A stretch of 64,000 bases of DNA from M30B19 sp041741535 (GCA_041741535.1 JBGSJV010000121.1:1-64000), one strand, 5' to 3'; numbered from the stretch's first letter, positions 46,972 to 54,902 are shown. Notes: generated from the letters alone by a model not told the origin. Program-made: numbers and translations.

Positions 46972-48099
46972 ATGCGATTTGTGGGTGTATTTATGGTGTG
47001 GTCGCTCATTTTTTGCGGGCAAGTGTGCGGGGCACAAAAAGACCAGCAAGTGGACAGTGTCTTGGTCGACAACGGACCTGAAAAAACGCAGACGGGACCT
47101 GGCAGTGAACCCCCGATCCATGAATTAGTGGGCGTTGCCACACTATCGTACAATAGCCTTCATCAAGTTCATTCAGCGAAAGTAGAGATTCCTTCCTTAG
47201 AGGCGGGAAAGCGTTACCGACTCGTTCTACAGCTCATTAACCCTGACGATCACGGGATTTCGTTTGATCGAGTAGAGCTTCAATGTAGCTGCATGAAGCT
47301 AAAGGTAAAAGACAAAGTTGTTCCAGCCAATGGTGGTGTTGGTGAACTGGAGTTCTTGATTGATGCACCGACTCGAGCAAAAAAGTCGAGTGTTGTTTAC
47401 ATGGCTCGATTCGTTCAGAAGGGTGCGACTAGTCCCGTGATGATTCTTAATTTGCACTTTGAACTGAATAACATGTTTTCGGTTTTGGAAGACCATGTGC
47501 AATTGAATTTTCTTCCTGGGCAGACTGAATTAGAGGTCAAGGTTCCCGTAGTACTTGTGGCTCCAGTCAACCTGGGGCAGCTTGAATTGGTGGCTTCTGA
47601 AAAGGTGCGAGATCTCGGCATGGAGCTTGTCGAGAATGAAGACGGTGCGTTTGTGCGAGTGATTGTTAATCGAAAAAACCTAATCGACAATTCGCTGTCG
47701 GGTGAAATTGCGGTTCGAAGGCGAGGAACCGAGGATACCGATGGATTTCTGTTAACTTCTCGCGTATCTAGTTCGATCGAAGTCAGTCCAGCATCCATCC
47801 GCCTGGCTCGAGATGTAACTGCTCCCGATTCGGAGTTTGTTGGCAGTGCGGTTGTGCGAGTCGCAGGTTTGGCTACTGATCAGGAGGAGTCGCGAACGCC
47901 CGAAGTCGAACTCTGGGTGAATGGGAAAATGGCGATTGTTGAAATGAAGCGCCTGGGGCAATCAAATGTTTATCGGTTGAGAGTCCGGGTTGCAGAACTT
48001 GAGAAGCCTCAACGCGACGGTTCCGTTGAGATAAAGTGGGTGCTTAGTGATGGAAAAGAGACGCGCGAGGTTCATTCCAATGCGTACTTTTCTGAGTGA
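46972..48099 (+). CDS. Exported DUF1573-like protein with CxC
   Basis: The 375-aa product has a signal peptide (MRFVGVFMVWSLIFCGQVCGAQ) and three or more beta-sandwich-like repeats. The first has VELQCSCMKLKVKDKVVPANG (C105, C107), the Cys pattern of DUF1573/ASPM-like domains. Later repeats lack Cys. DUF1573 proteins are envelope proteins of unknown role. GGAG lies 8 bases before the ATG. It starts a series of same-strand exported genes that ends at 54.1 kb. Base composition looks AT-richer than in genes outside the cluster. Confidence 0.75.
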   Translation: MRFVGVFMVWSLIFCGQVCGAQKDQQVDSVLVDNGPEKTQTGPGSEPPIHELVGVATLSYNSLHQVHSAKVEIPSLEAGKRYRLVLQLINPDDHGISFDRVELQCSCMKLKVKDKVVPANGGVGELEFLIDAPTRAKKSSVVYMARFVQKGATSPVMILNLHFELNNMFSVLEDHVQLNFLPGQTELEVKVPVVLVAPVNLGQLELVASEKVRDLGMELVENEDGAFVRVIVNRKNLIDNSLSGEIAVRRRGTEDTDGFLLTSRVSSSIEVSPASIRLARDVTAPDSEFVGSAVVRVAGLATDQEESRTPEVELWVNGKMAIVEMKRLGQSNVYRLRVRVAELEKPQRDGSVEIKWVLSDGKETREVHSNAYFSE

Positions 48100-48133
48100 C
48101 TTGTCGTTTAGCCATCAAAAAAGGAGAGATTTC

Positions 48134-48568
48134 ATGCGTACGTTTTGTCTGCTTTTGTTGTGCGGGTTTCCCGCTGTCTGTTATTCGCAGACGTTTCCCG
48201 GGGGTGACTGTTTTGTTCAGATAGAGATTGATTGTACGGATTTGTACCCAGATTATGGCGCATGTTCGGCAAAGAATTGCGTGACCCGTAATATGCAAAC
48301 CACGTGCGAGCAAGATTACACGCAGCACACCTGGGATACGGGTACGTTTCCTTCTCGCGAAACGGCATTTTTTGGAGTATCGGGTTACTCGGGCTGGCAG
48401 GAGTCCTGGGGGGAAGAATGTTCATACCATGGAAAGTGTTGGTGCGATGATCCGGAACAAGAAGATTGCCGTTTGATTGAAGTGGGCGAATGGTGGGATC
48501 CGACTTACTTCTACGAAATTCACTGGGAACCAGTCGGACCACCGTTTATTACCTGTGTTGGCAGTTAG
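48134..48568 (+). CDS. Cys-rich secreted protein
   Basis: The 144-aa product has a signal peptide (MRTFCLLLLCGFPAVCYSQ) and ten Cys in the mature part, spaced irregularly (GDCFVQIEIDC; GACSAKNC; GECSYHG-like ECSYHGKCWC). Trp and Tyr are frequent near the end. AAGGAGAG lies 6 bases before the ATG and only ~35 bp separate it from the previous gene. I recognise no family. Ten Cys in ~125 residues outside the cytoplasm suggests disulfide-bonded folding, so it needs or takes part in thiol chemistry. Confidence 0.8.
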   Translation: MRTFCLLLLCGFPAVCYSQTFPGGDCFVQIEIDCTDLYPDYGACSAKNCVTRNMQTTCEQDYTQHTWDTGTFPSRETAFFGVSGYSGWQESWGEECSYHGKCWCDDPEQEDCRLIEVGEWWDPTYFYEIHWEPVGPPFITCVGS

Positions 48569-48613
48569 ATTTGCGGCAGTTCTGTTTGGGGGCAATTTTA
48601 TTTTGGGTGATGT

Positions 48614-49672
48614 ATGTTCCGCAGTGCTTGGATTTTATTTCAATTCGTTCTTGTTTCAATACTCTCACTACAAACGGACTTGGCATGGGGCCAGGTTCCG
48701 CTCGGTGATGATGCAAAGTCGCACTTTGCGGGAATCGCGGACGCGCATCGCGCGAACGTGGAGGGTTGGAATTCCGGCGATGTGTTATTTCGCGTCGAAG
48801 TTACTGCGGATCTAAAGCTATTCGATACGGAAACTGGACAAACAATCGTGGGTCCAAACTCGGAAACAATGCTCACACGTACCACTCAGTTTTACCGACT
48901 TGTTTTCGATTTTCCTTCCAAGCGATATTTGATTATGCGGAGAGGCAGCAGCAGTAAAGATGCCTTCGATTCTCTCGACGAACCGATAAACGCGGAATCG
49001 GCAACCAAAGATTTCATGCAACTTATTCTGGTAGACCCGGCGAATGATGTCGCGTTGGTCAAATTGAAACCTGGTGTGGTCAGTAAGTTTAATAATCGAA
49101 AGGAATTTGAATTCCAGGCAGAATTAGCAGGCGTGCCAATGATACCTGGATTTGGCATTTCTCCCGCCTCTGGTTCTTGGAACCCAAGCACGCTGTTACG
49201 TGACTTTCAGCGCGTGACGACTCGTGATCAAATTTCTAAAGTTGAGCATGTAGGCGATGATCGGTATCGGGTGTCACGTGAGTTTCTTCGCGAGGCGGGA
49301 ACCGAATACGAAGTAAAGATTGTTGTCCATACCGATTGGGATATAGAGCATTTTGTTCCCCGTCAAAAGCGTGTCTATATGGTATCCAAAGACGGCGAAA
49401 TCCCAGTCAAGCCTTCATCGGAAGAACTGGTCGAATGGCAGGAACTTAATTCTGCCATGGTTCCGACGAAGCGTCGATCTTCAACATCGAATCTGATTAC
49501 TCATGAATCAAAGTCGTTCTTGCGAGAAGCCGTGACCAACATTGACTTGCATTGGTACTCGATGAATCAAGAATTAGCTCCACATCTATTTGAGCCTGCG
49601 AACCTAACCGATCCTGATCGAATGAGCCAATTATTAGACGAATCGGTGTTTGCAAATGAAGCAAAAAAATGA
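48614..49672 (+). CDS. Exported protein of unknown function
   Basis: The 352-aa product has a signal peptide (MFRSAWILFQFVLVSILSLQ) and a mainly beta region (HRANVEGWNSGDVLFRVEVT; FYRLVFDFPSKRYLIMRRG) with some resemblance to the LolA-like lipoprotein-carrier fold; that is a guess. The same hydrophobic-strand pattern recurs in the 317-aa protein at 51.2 kb, so the two may be distant paralogs. No Cys pattern is seen. It starts ~45 bp after the Cys-rich gene. Confidence 0.65.
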   Translation: MFRSAWILFQFVLVSILSLQTDLAWGQVPLGDDAKSHFAGIADAHRANVEGWNSGDVLFRVEVTADLKLFDTETGQTIVGPNSETMLTRTTQFYRLVFDFPSKRYLIMRRGSSSKDAFDSLDEPINAESATKDFMQLILVDPANDVALVKLKPGVVSKFNNRKEFEFQAELAGVPMIPGFGISPASGSWNPSTLLRDFQRVTTRDQISKVEHVGDDRYRVSREFLREAGTEYEVKIVVHTDWDIEHFVPRQKRVYMVSKDGEIPVKPSSEELVEWQELNSAMVPTKRRSSTSNLITHESKSFLREAVTNIDLHWYSMNQELAPHLFEPANLTDPDRMSQLLDESVFANEAKK

Positions 49673-49744
49673 AGTCGACTATTTGTATATTCGGTGATCT
49701 TTTTCCAACCGTAAAAGATCGCACAAACTATTCGGGGAAAATTC

Positions 49745-50743
49745 ATGTCGGGCAAGTTCTCGGCCGGTACAGGCCATAACAAGGAGCACGGGGACTCCAG
49801 CACGCGTGATAATGTTCTGGCACGCGGCATGGCTCTATCAACCTCAGAAGTGGGCGGGGGCGTTTCTTCAAGTGTCGCATCGCAACCGTTCCAATGCGCT
49901 GATGTTGCCTTTCAGGCGTGGTTTTTCATTGCGGCCAGTGCTTTATTGCTTGCAGTTTCGGCCAAGGTGCAATGGGTCTTGAATGACCCGTTATGGGAAG
50001 ACATCGCCATCGGCGGTGTTTGGCTCACGCTCCTTTCCATTGCCCTTGAATTGTGGGCAGCGCTGGCATTGATGCTACTGCCGTCGCGGAGGAACGCGGC
50101 CTGGATTGGATTGGCGATTCACAGTGTTCTCTTTATTGCGAGTGTCGGCTTTTGGTGGACGGGTCAAAGTTGCCAGTGTTTTGGTGATTGGCAATTGGGC
50201 GATTTCAAAATCCCAACTTGGTCCCTGCCGGTTTACAATCTGTTGGCAGTGGTTGTATTTGCGGTTGTTGTTGCCAAGGCCAACGCACCAGCTACTTTTC
50301 GATCATGGCGATTTCTACCCGATCTGGGCACGCAGGCGGGTGTTGCATTGGGCCTATTGTTTGGCCTATTTATGTTATCCACCGCCCAGGGCCAACAGTT
50401 TTGGCGATCCGGTGCGAATTCGAATGAAGTCGTGTTGCAAGTCGGTAATGTCCCGGAGCTTTTACCGGGGCAAAGTTACGAAACCTTCGTCACATTACGC
50501 AACCGTTTGTCGAAACCGGTCCGAGTAGTCGGAGGCGGGACAAGCTGTACCTGCGTGACTTTAGAGAAAATTCCGTTGGAGATACCTGCTAACAGTCGAC
50601 GCGAATTGGCCGTTCGCTTCAAAGTTGGCGAGCATCTCCGTGGGCAAAAGGAATTCAGAAGCTCGCTTGTCTACTATCTCGAGGGTAGGAAGCAGTTTCT
50701 GGTGCGTGGTGATTTTAGTGGCGCGATTGACAACTCGCGTTGA
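49745..50743 (+). CDS. MauE/DoxX-like membrane domain fused to DUF1573-like domain
   Basis: The 332-aa product has four or five membrane helices from ~57 to ~178. The loop between helices carries QSCQCFGDW (C143, C145), the CxCFG motif of MauE/DoxX-type membrane proteins that handle disulfides or quinone-linked thiols. After another helix (~197-213) comes a DUF1573-like domain with VVGGGTSCTCVTLEKIPLEI (C268, C270). MauE in methylamine dehydrogenase maturation helps form disulfides. The fusion puts two vicinal Cys pairs in one envelope protein, which suggests electron or disulfide transfer to the exported Cys proteins of the cluster. Confidence 0.8.
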   Translation: MSGKFSAGTGHNKEHGDSSTRDNVLARGMALSTSEVGGGVSSSVASQPFQCADVAFQAWFFIAASALLLAVSAKVQWVLNDPLWEDIAIGGVWLTLLSIALELWAALALMLLPSRRNAAWIGLAIHSVLFIASVGFWWTGQSCQCFGDWQLGDFKIPTWSLPVYNLLAVVVFAVVVAKANAPATFRSWRFLPDLGTQAGVALGLLFGLFMLSTAQGQQFWRSGANSNEVVLQVGNVPELLPGQSYETFVTLRNRLSKPVRVVGGGTSCTCVTLEKIPLEIPANSRRELAVRFKVGEHLRGQKEFRSSLVYYLEGRKQFLVRGDFSGAIDNSR

Positions 50744-50831
50744 GTTGTCGAAGCATTGTTGTTCGTTGAAATCCGCAAAATAGACTTTCGCGATTTCTTC
50801 GATACTTTCACGAAACGAAAAGGAAACTGAC

Positions 50832-51068
50832 ATGAAATCGTTTAGTATGGCTGTCATTTCGCAAGTCCTTAAAGCAATTGGACTGACAGTTATTGGCGTT
50901 AGCGTTTTCGTCATTTCGGCAACGGTTACTGCGGATGATCCAGGGACCGATCCGAATGCTGCACCACGATGCGTACCGGCGGGGGGCGTTTGTATCGAAC
51001 ACAACTGCCCCGAACAGATTCCGCATTGCGATATACCACCAGGCGCAGTGAACTGTACCTGTCACTAG
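50832..51068 (+). CDS. Small six-Cys secreted peptide
   Basis: The 78-aa product has a signal peptide (IGLTVIGVSVFVISATVTA) and a ~44-residue mature part with six Cys (PRC; GGVC; HNC; PHC; VNCTCH) and many Pro. AAAAGGAAA precedes the ATG. Such size and Cys density is typical of disulfide-locked peptides. It is in the same direction as the flanking genes. No homolog is known to me. Confidence 0.75.
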   Translation: MKSFSMAVISQVLKAIGLTVIGVSVFVISATVTADDPGTDPNAAPRCVPAGGVCIEHNCPEQIPHCDIPPGAVNCTCH

Positions 51069-51232
51069 TAATTGAACGGATACGTTCAGGAAGGCCCTTG
51101 TTTCAAGTAGATTTGGAGCAAGGGCTCCTGACGTCTTTCGCGGTGCTTGATGTCAAGATGTTATTGTATACCGGCTAGCATTTAAGCCTGCCTGGATTTT
51201 ATTTCCGAATAGTTCGCGCAAGGACAAGAATA

Positions 51233-52186
51233 ATGTCGACCTTCTTAACGCTGATCGTGCAACTGTTGTTGATGTCGCAAACGTGTTTTCTTTCGAATGA
51301 ATATCAAGACAATCAGGCCGAGTTCTTACAGTTTGCTACAGCAGCCACCAACGACTACCGTTCGGCTGTAAGTAGTGGGAGCTATGAAGTTCTAATAACC
51401 CGAAAGAAATATTCCCGTATTGAAAAGGTCCGTTTCTATCGTAGTGAATTCGGAGTAGAGATGTTTGATGATATGACGGTTTTGTCTGACCAGGCGGGTG
51501 TTAATTGGCAAGAAAATGCAACGCTTCTAAATGAACTGAAACCGGTATTGATCGGAGCAACGGGTGAGACACCGAGTTATCGCTACGGTTTAGAATTCAA
51601 AGAGAACCGGCGGGATCAGAGTGAGATATCTCAAATGGAAGTTTTTTCTGGAGAGAAGGGAGCAAACCATTTTCTCCCAAGCATTTACAATCCATTCACC
51701 ATCGGAAATTGTGGTTTTGCGGTTGACGCGGTCAACAACGGAGTTCTCCACGTCACGGAATGGCGATACGATCAAGCTAGGAAATTGTGGTACGGGAAGT
51801 TCAAACAGCTGTCATCGGATCTCGAATTCGCGGTTTATTTTGATCCAATTCATCGTCGCATCGTTAAATTGACGCTCTTTAGCAGTCAGACAGCGGTTTA
51901 CACGAAAGATTTGGAATACAGCGACAAGTTGAAGGCAATCCGAATCTACCGTCATACAAGCCGAGATTCCATCGAACTCCTGGAAACGTGGTATTTCAGC
52001 TCATATAAGAACGAATCAATCGATCCAGCGACATTTCGCATTAGTAATTTCGGACACAAAGAGCCAGTCCTCCTCGAACAGACGGAAACGCGATTATTTT
52101 CATTTTTAGGGTGGAGCATTTTGCCAATTCTTGGCATCACGATCCTTGTATTGTCGCGATGGATTAGTGCAGGAAAGGAATCGTAA
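51233..52186 (+). CDS. Exported membrane-anchored protein of unknown function
   Basis: The 317-aa product has an N-terminal signal/anchor (TFLTLIVQLLLMSQTCF), a ~270-residue beta-rich extracytoplasmic part (SGSYEVLITRKKYSRIEKVRF), and a C-terminal helix (FLGWSILPILGITILVLSRWI). It may be a distant paralog of the 48.6-kb product. AAGGA precedes the ATG. The stop is directly followed by the GTG of the DUF1559 gene with no spacer, so translation is coupled. Confidence 0.65.
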   Translation: MSTFLTLIVQLLLMSQTCFLSNEYQDNQAEFLQFATAATNDYRSAVSSGSYEVLITRKKYSRIEKVRFYRSEFGVEMFDDMTVLSDQAGVNWQENATLLNELKPVLIGATGETPSYRYGLEFKENRRDQSEISQMEVFSGEKGANHFLPSIYNPFTIGNCGFAVDAVNNGVLHVTEWRYDQARKLWYGKFKQLSSDLEFAVYFDPIHRRIVKLTLFSSQTAVYTKDLEYSDKLKAIRIYRHTSRDSIELLETWYFSSYKNESIDPATFRISNFGHKEPVLLEQTETRLFSFLGWSILPILGITILVLSRWISAGKES

Positions 52187-53128
52187 GTGTTGAGCAAACG
52201 ACAAAACGTGAAGAAATCGATCTTTGACCGACGGACAAGGCGAGATCACTGCCCGATTGGATTCACCCTCGTCGAACTCCTTGTCGTCATCGGTATCATC
52301 GCCATTTTGATGGGGTTGCTATTGCCTGCTGTTCAAGTGGCGCGGGAGGCGGCGAGGCGGACTAGTTGTGGGTCGCAGATGCGGCAGTTGGGATTGGCGG
52401 TAACGAATTACGAAAGTGCCAAAGGGCGGTTACCGGCCGGTTATACCAGTGCGACAGCTTCGCGGCAATTTAATACGTGGCTCACGGCACTGCTGCCATA
52501 CCTGGAACAACAAGCGGTCTATGATCAAATGGTGGCCGACTACGCGACTACACCCAATCCGTTTGATAATCCCGGTGCCCATCGCGGCTTCGGACACACG
52601 CTGCCACTGCTGATCTGCCCCAGTTCGACGTCGGGCTGGGACCCCGCCACGGATCTGACCGGCTATCCGGCTGTTGCGTTCACGACCTACTTGGGTGTGA
52701 ACGGCCAAGACTTTACCACACGGGATGGCGTGTTTTATCTCGATTCAAAAACTCGAACCGCCGAAATTCGTGATGGGCTTTCCAACACGATCATGATCGG
52801 GGAACGTCCGCCTAGTACCGATCGCTGGTTCGGTTGGTGGTACGCGGGCTATGGGCAACTGGGATCCAGTAGTCTGGATTCGCTCCTGGGCGTGCGCGAA
52901 CACAACATCGGCTCGCGCGGCAATAGTATCTGCGGCAGCGGTCCATTCAGTTTTCGGCCGGGACATCCAGAATTCCAATGCAGCAGTTTGCACTACTGGA
53001 GCCAACACCCGGGCGGCGCCCAGTTCGTCCTTGCCGACGGGAGCCTCAAGTTCATGCCCTACGAATCTGTTGAACTCCTGCCTGCAATGGCCTCGCGCTC
53101 GGGTGGAGAAATTTTCGAAATGCCTTAG
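52187..53128 (+). CDS. DUF1559 protein with prepilin-type N-terminus
   Basis: The 313-aa product has a type IV prepilin-like leader and N-methylation helix (GFTLVELLVVIGIIAILMGL) followed by the DUF1559/SBP_bac_10 domain and the planctomycete H-x9-DG motif (HPGGAQFVLADG). These pseudopilin-like proteins occur in tens to hundreds of copies in planctomycetes and are linked to cell-surface fibres. Start is GTG, with AGGAAAGGAA upstream. The leader is cut by a prepilin peptidase not seen here. It is the penultimate gene of the cluster. Confidence 0.92.
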   Translation: MLSKRQNVKKSIFDRRTRRDHCPIGFTLVELLVVIGIIAILMGLLLPAVQVAREAARRTSCGSQMRQLGLAVTNYESAKGRLPAGYTSATASRQFNTWLTALLPYLEQQAVYDQMVADYATTPNPFDNPGAHRGFGHTLPLLICPSSTSGWDPATDLTGYPAVAFTTYLGVNGQDFTTRDGVFYLDSKTRTAEIRDGLSNTIMIGERPPSTDRWFGWWYAGYGQLGSSSLDSLLGVREHNIGSRGNSICGSGPFSFRPGHPEFQCSSLHYWSQHPGGAQFVLADGSLKFMPYESVELLPAMASRSGGEIFEMP

Positions 53129-53191
53129 ACGATGGAAAATGGGTGCGGATTGATTTTCGGATGCTGGGTCAAATGCTTGATGACGACTGCG

Positions 53192-53263
53192 ATCTTTTAC
53201 CCATCATCTTTTACCCAGTGTCCGTTGCTGTTTTTGATTGGTAAAAGATGTCGGGTAAAAGAT
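53192..53263. repeat. ATCTTTTACC paired palindrome
   Basis: Each 24-base arm (53192-53215 and 53240-53263) contains two ATCTTTTACC units and pairs with the other almost perfectly around a 24-base spacer. It lies ~65 bp after the DUF1559 stop and may act as a transcription end or REP-like element. Confidence 0.85.
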
Positions 53264-53335
53264 AACTTGACAATGAAACTTGTCGGGCACGATACCGCGG
53301 ACGTCCAAAAATATGGGCAAGAGAACGAAGTTGAC

Positions 53336-53569
53336 GCAGTGAAGGCAAAGGAATCTGGGCAAGGGAATGAAGATCCAAGAATGAAGACGGGGCGGTGAAG
53401 GCAAGAGAATGAAGGCTGGATGACGGTGCCGTTGACGTGCGAAAAACATGGACATGAGAATGACGGCAGCAAGCGTCAGTTCTCCTGTCTCTATTCTCTT
53501 CTCTAGACATGCACTTTTTCTGTGAATCGACATCGGCATTCCCTTGCCCAGATTCCTTTGCCATTCACT
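53336..53569. repeat. Long palindromic element with 26-bp perfect arms
   Basis: Arms 53344-53369 and 53537-53562 are perfect reverse complements; with a one-base indel the pairing extends to CAGTGAA / TTCACTG on the outside. Each arm is built from ATTCCTTTGCC and ATTCCCTTGCC units. The ~167-bp interior holds GGCAAGAGAATGAAGG and related GA-rich motifs and no gene. Confidence 0.85.
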
Positions 53570-53656
53570 GACGCGTTGTGGCTAATGTGCCGGGTTGTGC
53601 CAGGTTTGGGCTGGGACTATTCTGATAAACTGACTTTGGAAAAACTGAGGTGTGTG

Positions 53657-54085
53657 GTGAAAAAACTAAGTACGGTACTAATGTGTGTCGGAGTGGCGTT
53701 GATCGCCTACAGTGGTTGGCAAGTTTATCACGCCGGAATTGATCCCCAGACATTGGTCGAAATAGATTGGCCGACCCCTGCGACCGCAACCGTCGGCGAA
53801 GAGACTGCTGCGCCGATTATGCTCACGAATCGCAGTTGGAACACCGCCCGAATTGTCGGTTTGAATCACTGCTGAGGATTAAATTGCGTGTTTCGGTCTG
53901 AAACACCCATTCCTGTTTCAATCCCTGCCGGTGGAACACTGGCGGTGAATCTCGTGATGCAGAACCACGAAGCTGGTGAATACGAACAGCCAGCAACGTT
54001 TTATTTGGAAGTCGACGGACAACTCATCGAAAAATCCGTGTCGCTGAAAGGCCAAGCGGCTCCCGCACTAGAACAAAAACCATGA
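53657..54085 (+). CDS. Probable selenoprotein: membrane-anchored DUF1573-like protein
   Basis: Read through one in-frame TGA, this is a 142-residue protein. The N-terminus is one membrane helix (LSTVLMCVGVALIAYSGWQVY). A DUF1573-like domain follows: ARIVGLNHC, then TGA at codon 73, then GLNC and VSIPAGGTLAV. The TGA thus sits in C72-U73-GLN-C77, where the 50.5-kb paralog has CTC. Reading frame, domain resemblance and a normal end (TGA after EQKP) are kept on both sides. A hairpin with GGTCT loop begins 12 bases after the TGA. Start is GTG with TGAGG six bases upstream. The alternative is a pseudogene with a nonsense mutation. Confidence 0.75.
53873..53906 (+). promoter_or_regulatory. Candidate bacterial SECIS element
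   Basis: TGA is followed by 12 bases and then a perfect 7-bp stem GTGTTTC / GAAACAC closing the loop GGTCT. The distance from TGA to the loop is 19 bases; bacterial SECIS rules ask for about 16-37 bases, a stem of at least 4 bp, and a G among the first two loop bases. The well-studied E. coli fdhF SECIS also has GGUCU in its SelB-binding loop. I see no bulged U. Confidence 0.75.
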
Positions 54086-54160
54086 CCGTTCGTGTAATCG
54101 AATCTTCCACTTAGGATACCCTACTGCCTCACAGTGCGGGAATGTTAGGCAGGAAGATCG

Positions 54161-54568
54161 GGACGGGAAAATGGTAACCGTTCGCGGCCAAACGCGGGCC
54201 GCCGCAAATTTGGCGGTTAGAACCGTGATTTATCGCGAAACTGGAATCCGCCAAACTAGCTGTGGCCACGCGGTTAACCAACTTTACAGACTGAAGGGAC
54301 TGGAAAATGGTAGCCGTTCACGGCCAAACGCGGGCCGCCGCAAATTTGGCGGTCAGAACCGTGATTTATCGCGAAGCTGGAATCCGCCAAACTTGCTCTG
54401 GCCACGCGGTTAACCAACTTTACAGACTGAACGGACGGGAAAATGGTAGCCGTTCACGGCCAAACGCGGGCCGCCGCAAATTTGGCGGTTAGAACCGTGA
54501 TTTATCGCGAAGCTGGAATCCGCCAAACTAGCTCTGGCCACGCGGTTAACCAACTTTACAGACTGAAT
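54161..54568. repeat. 136-bp tandem repeat, 3 units
   Basis: Units begin at 54161, 54297 and 54433 and differ by a few substitutions. Each contains CCGCCGCAAATTTGGCGG (5-bp stem) and GCGGTTAACCAAC. 136 is not a multiple of 3, so the open frames across it change frame in each unit and are not a protein repeat. The 15 bases just before it (GGCAGGAAGATCGGG) resemble the nearby 15-bp array. Confidence 0.9.
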
Positions 54569-54712
54569 GCGTGAACGATTACGCAAAATGATTGGTTGCA
54601 AAACCAAGCTCATATTCGCACGGCTTTAGTGCTCTGGTCCTCAGTCTCTTATCTTCTATCGTCTGACACGAGTGCTCGTGCTGTTATTCCTATGACCTGA
54701 TTCTTGAGATCG

Positions 54713-54902
54713 TCCTGCCCTCAATCTTCCTGCCCACAATCTTCCTGACCTCAATCTTCCTGCCCTCAATCTTCCTGCCCACAATCTTCCTGCCCTCAAT
54801 CTTCCTGCCCACAATCTTCCTGCCCTCAATCTTCCTGCCCTCAATCTTCCTGCCCTCAATCTTCCTGCCCTCAATCTTCCTGCCCTCAATCTTCCTGCCC
54901 AC
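54713..54902. repeat. 15-bp tandem repeat, about 12.6 units
   Basis: The unit is TCCTGCCC(T/A)CAATCT, with A/T alternation at one site in the first half and uniform T later. Because 15 is a multiple of 3 there is a long repetitive open frame on the minus strand; it lacks a ribosome site and is considered an artefact. It ends ten bases from the YgfZ gene's stop. Confidence 0.95.

Noticed and set aside
53888..54085. Separate small gene starting at GTG after the TGA
   Set aside because: That GTG lies inside the hairpin stem, has no ribosome site, and would begin in the middle of a DUF1573-like domain.
54161..54568. CRISPR or coding repeat
   Set aside because: Only three 136-bp contiguous units with no unique spacers; the length is not a multiple of 3, so it is not a protein repeat.
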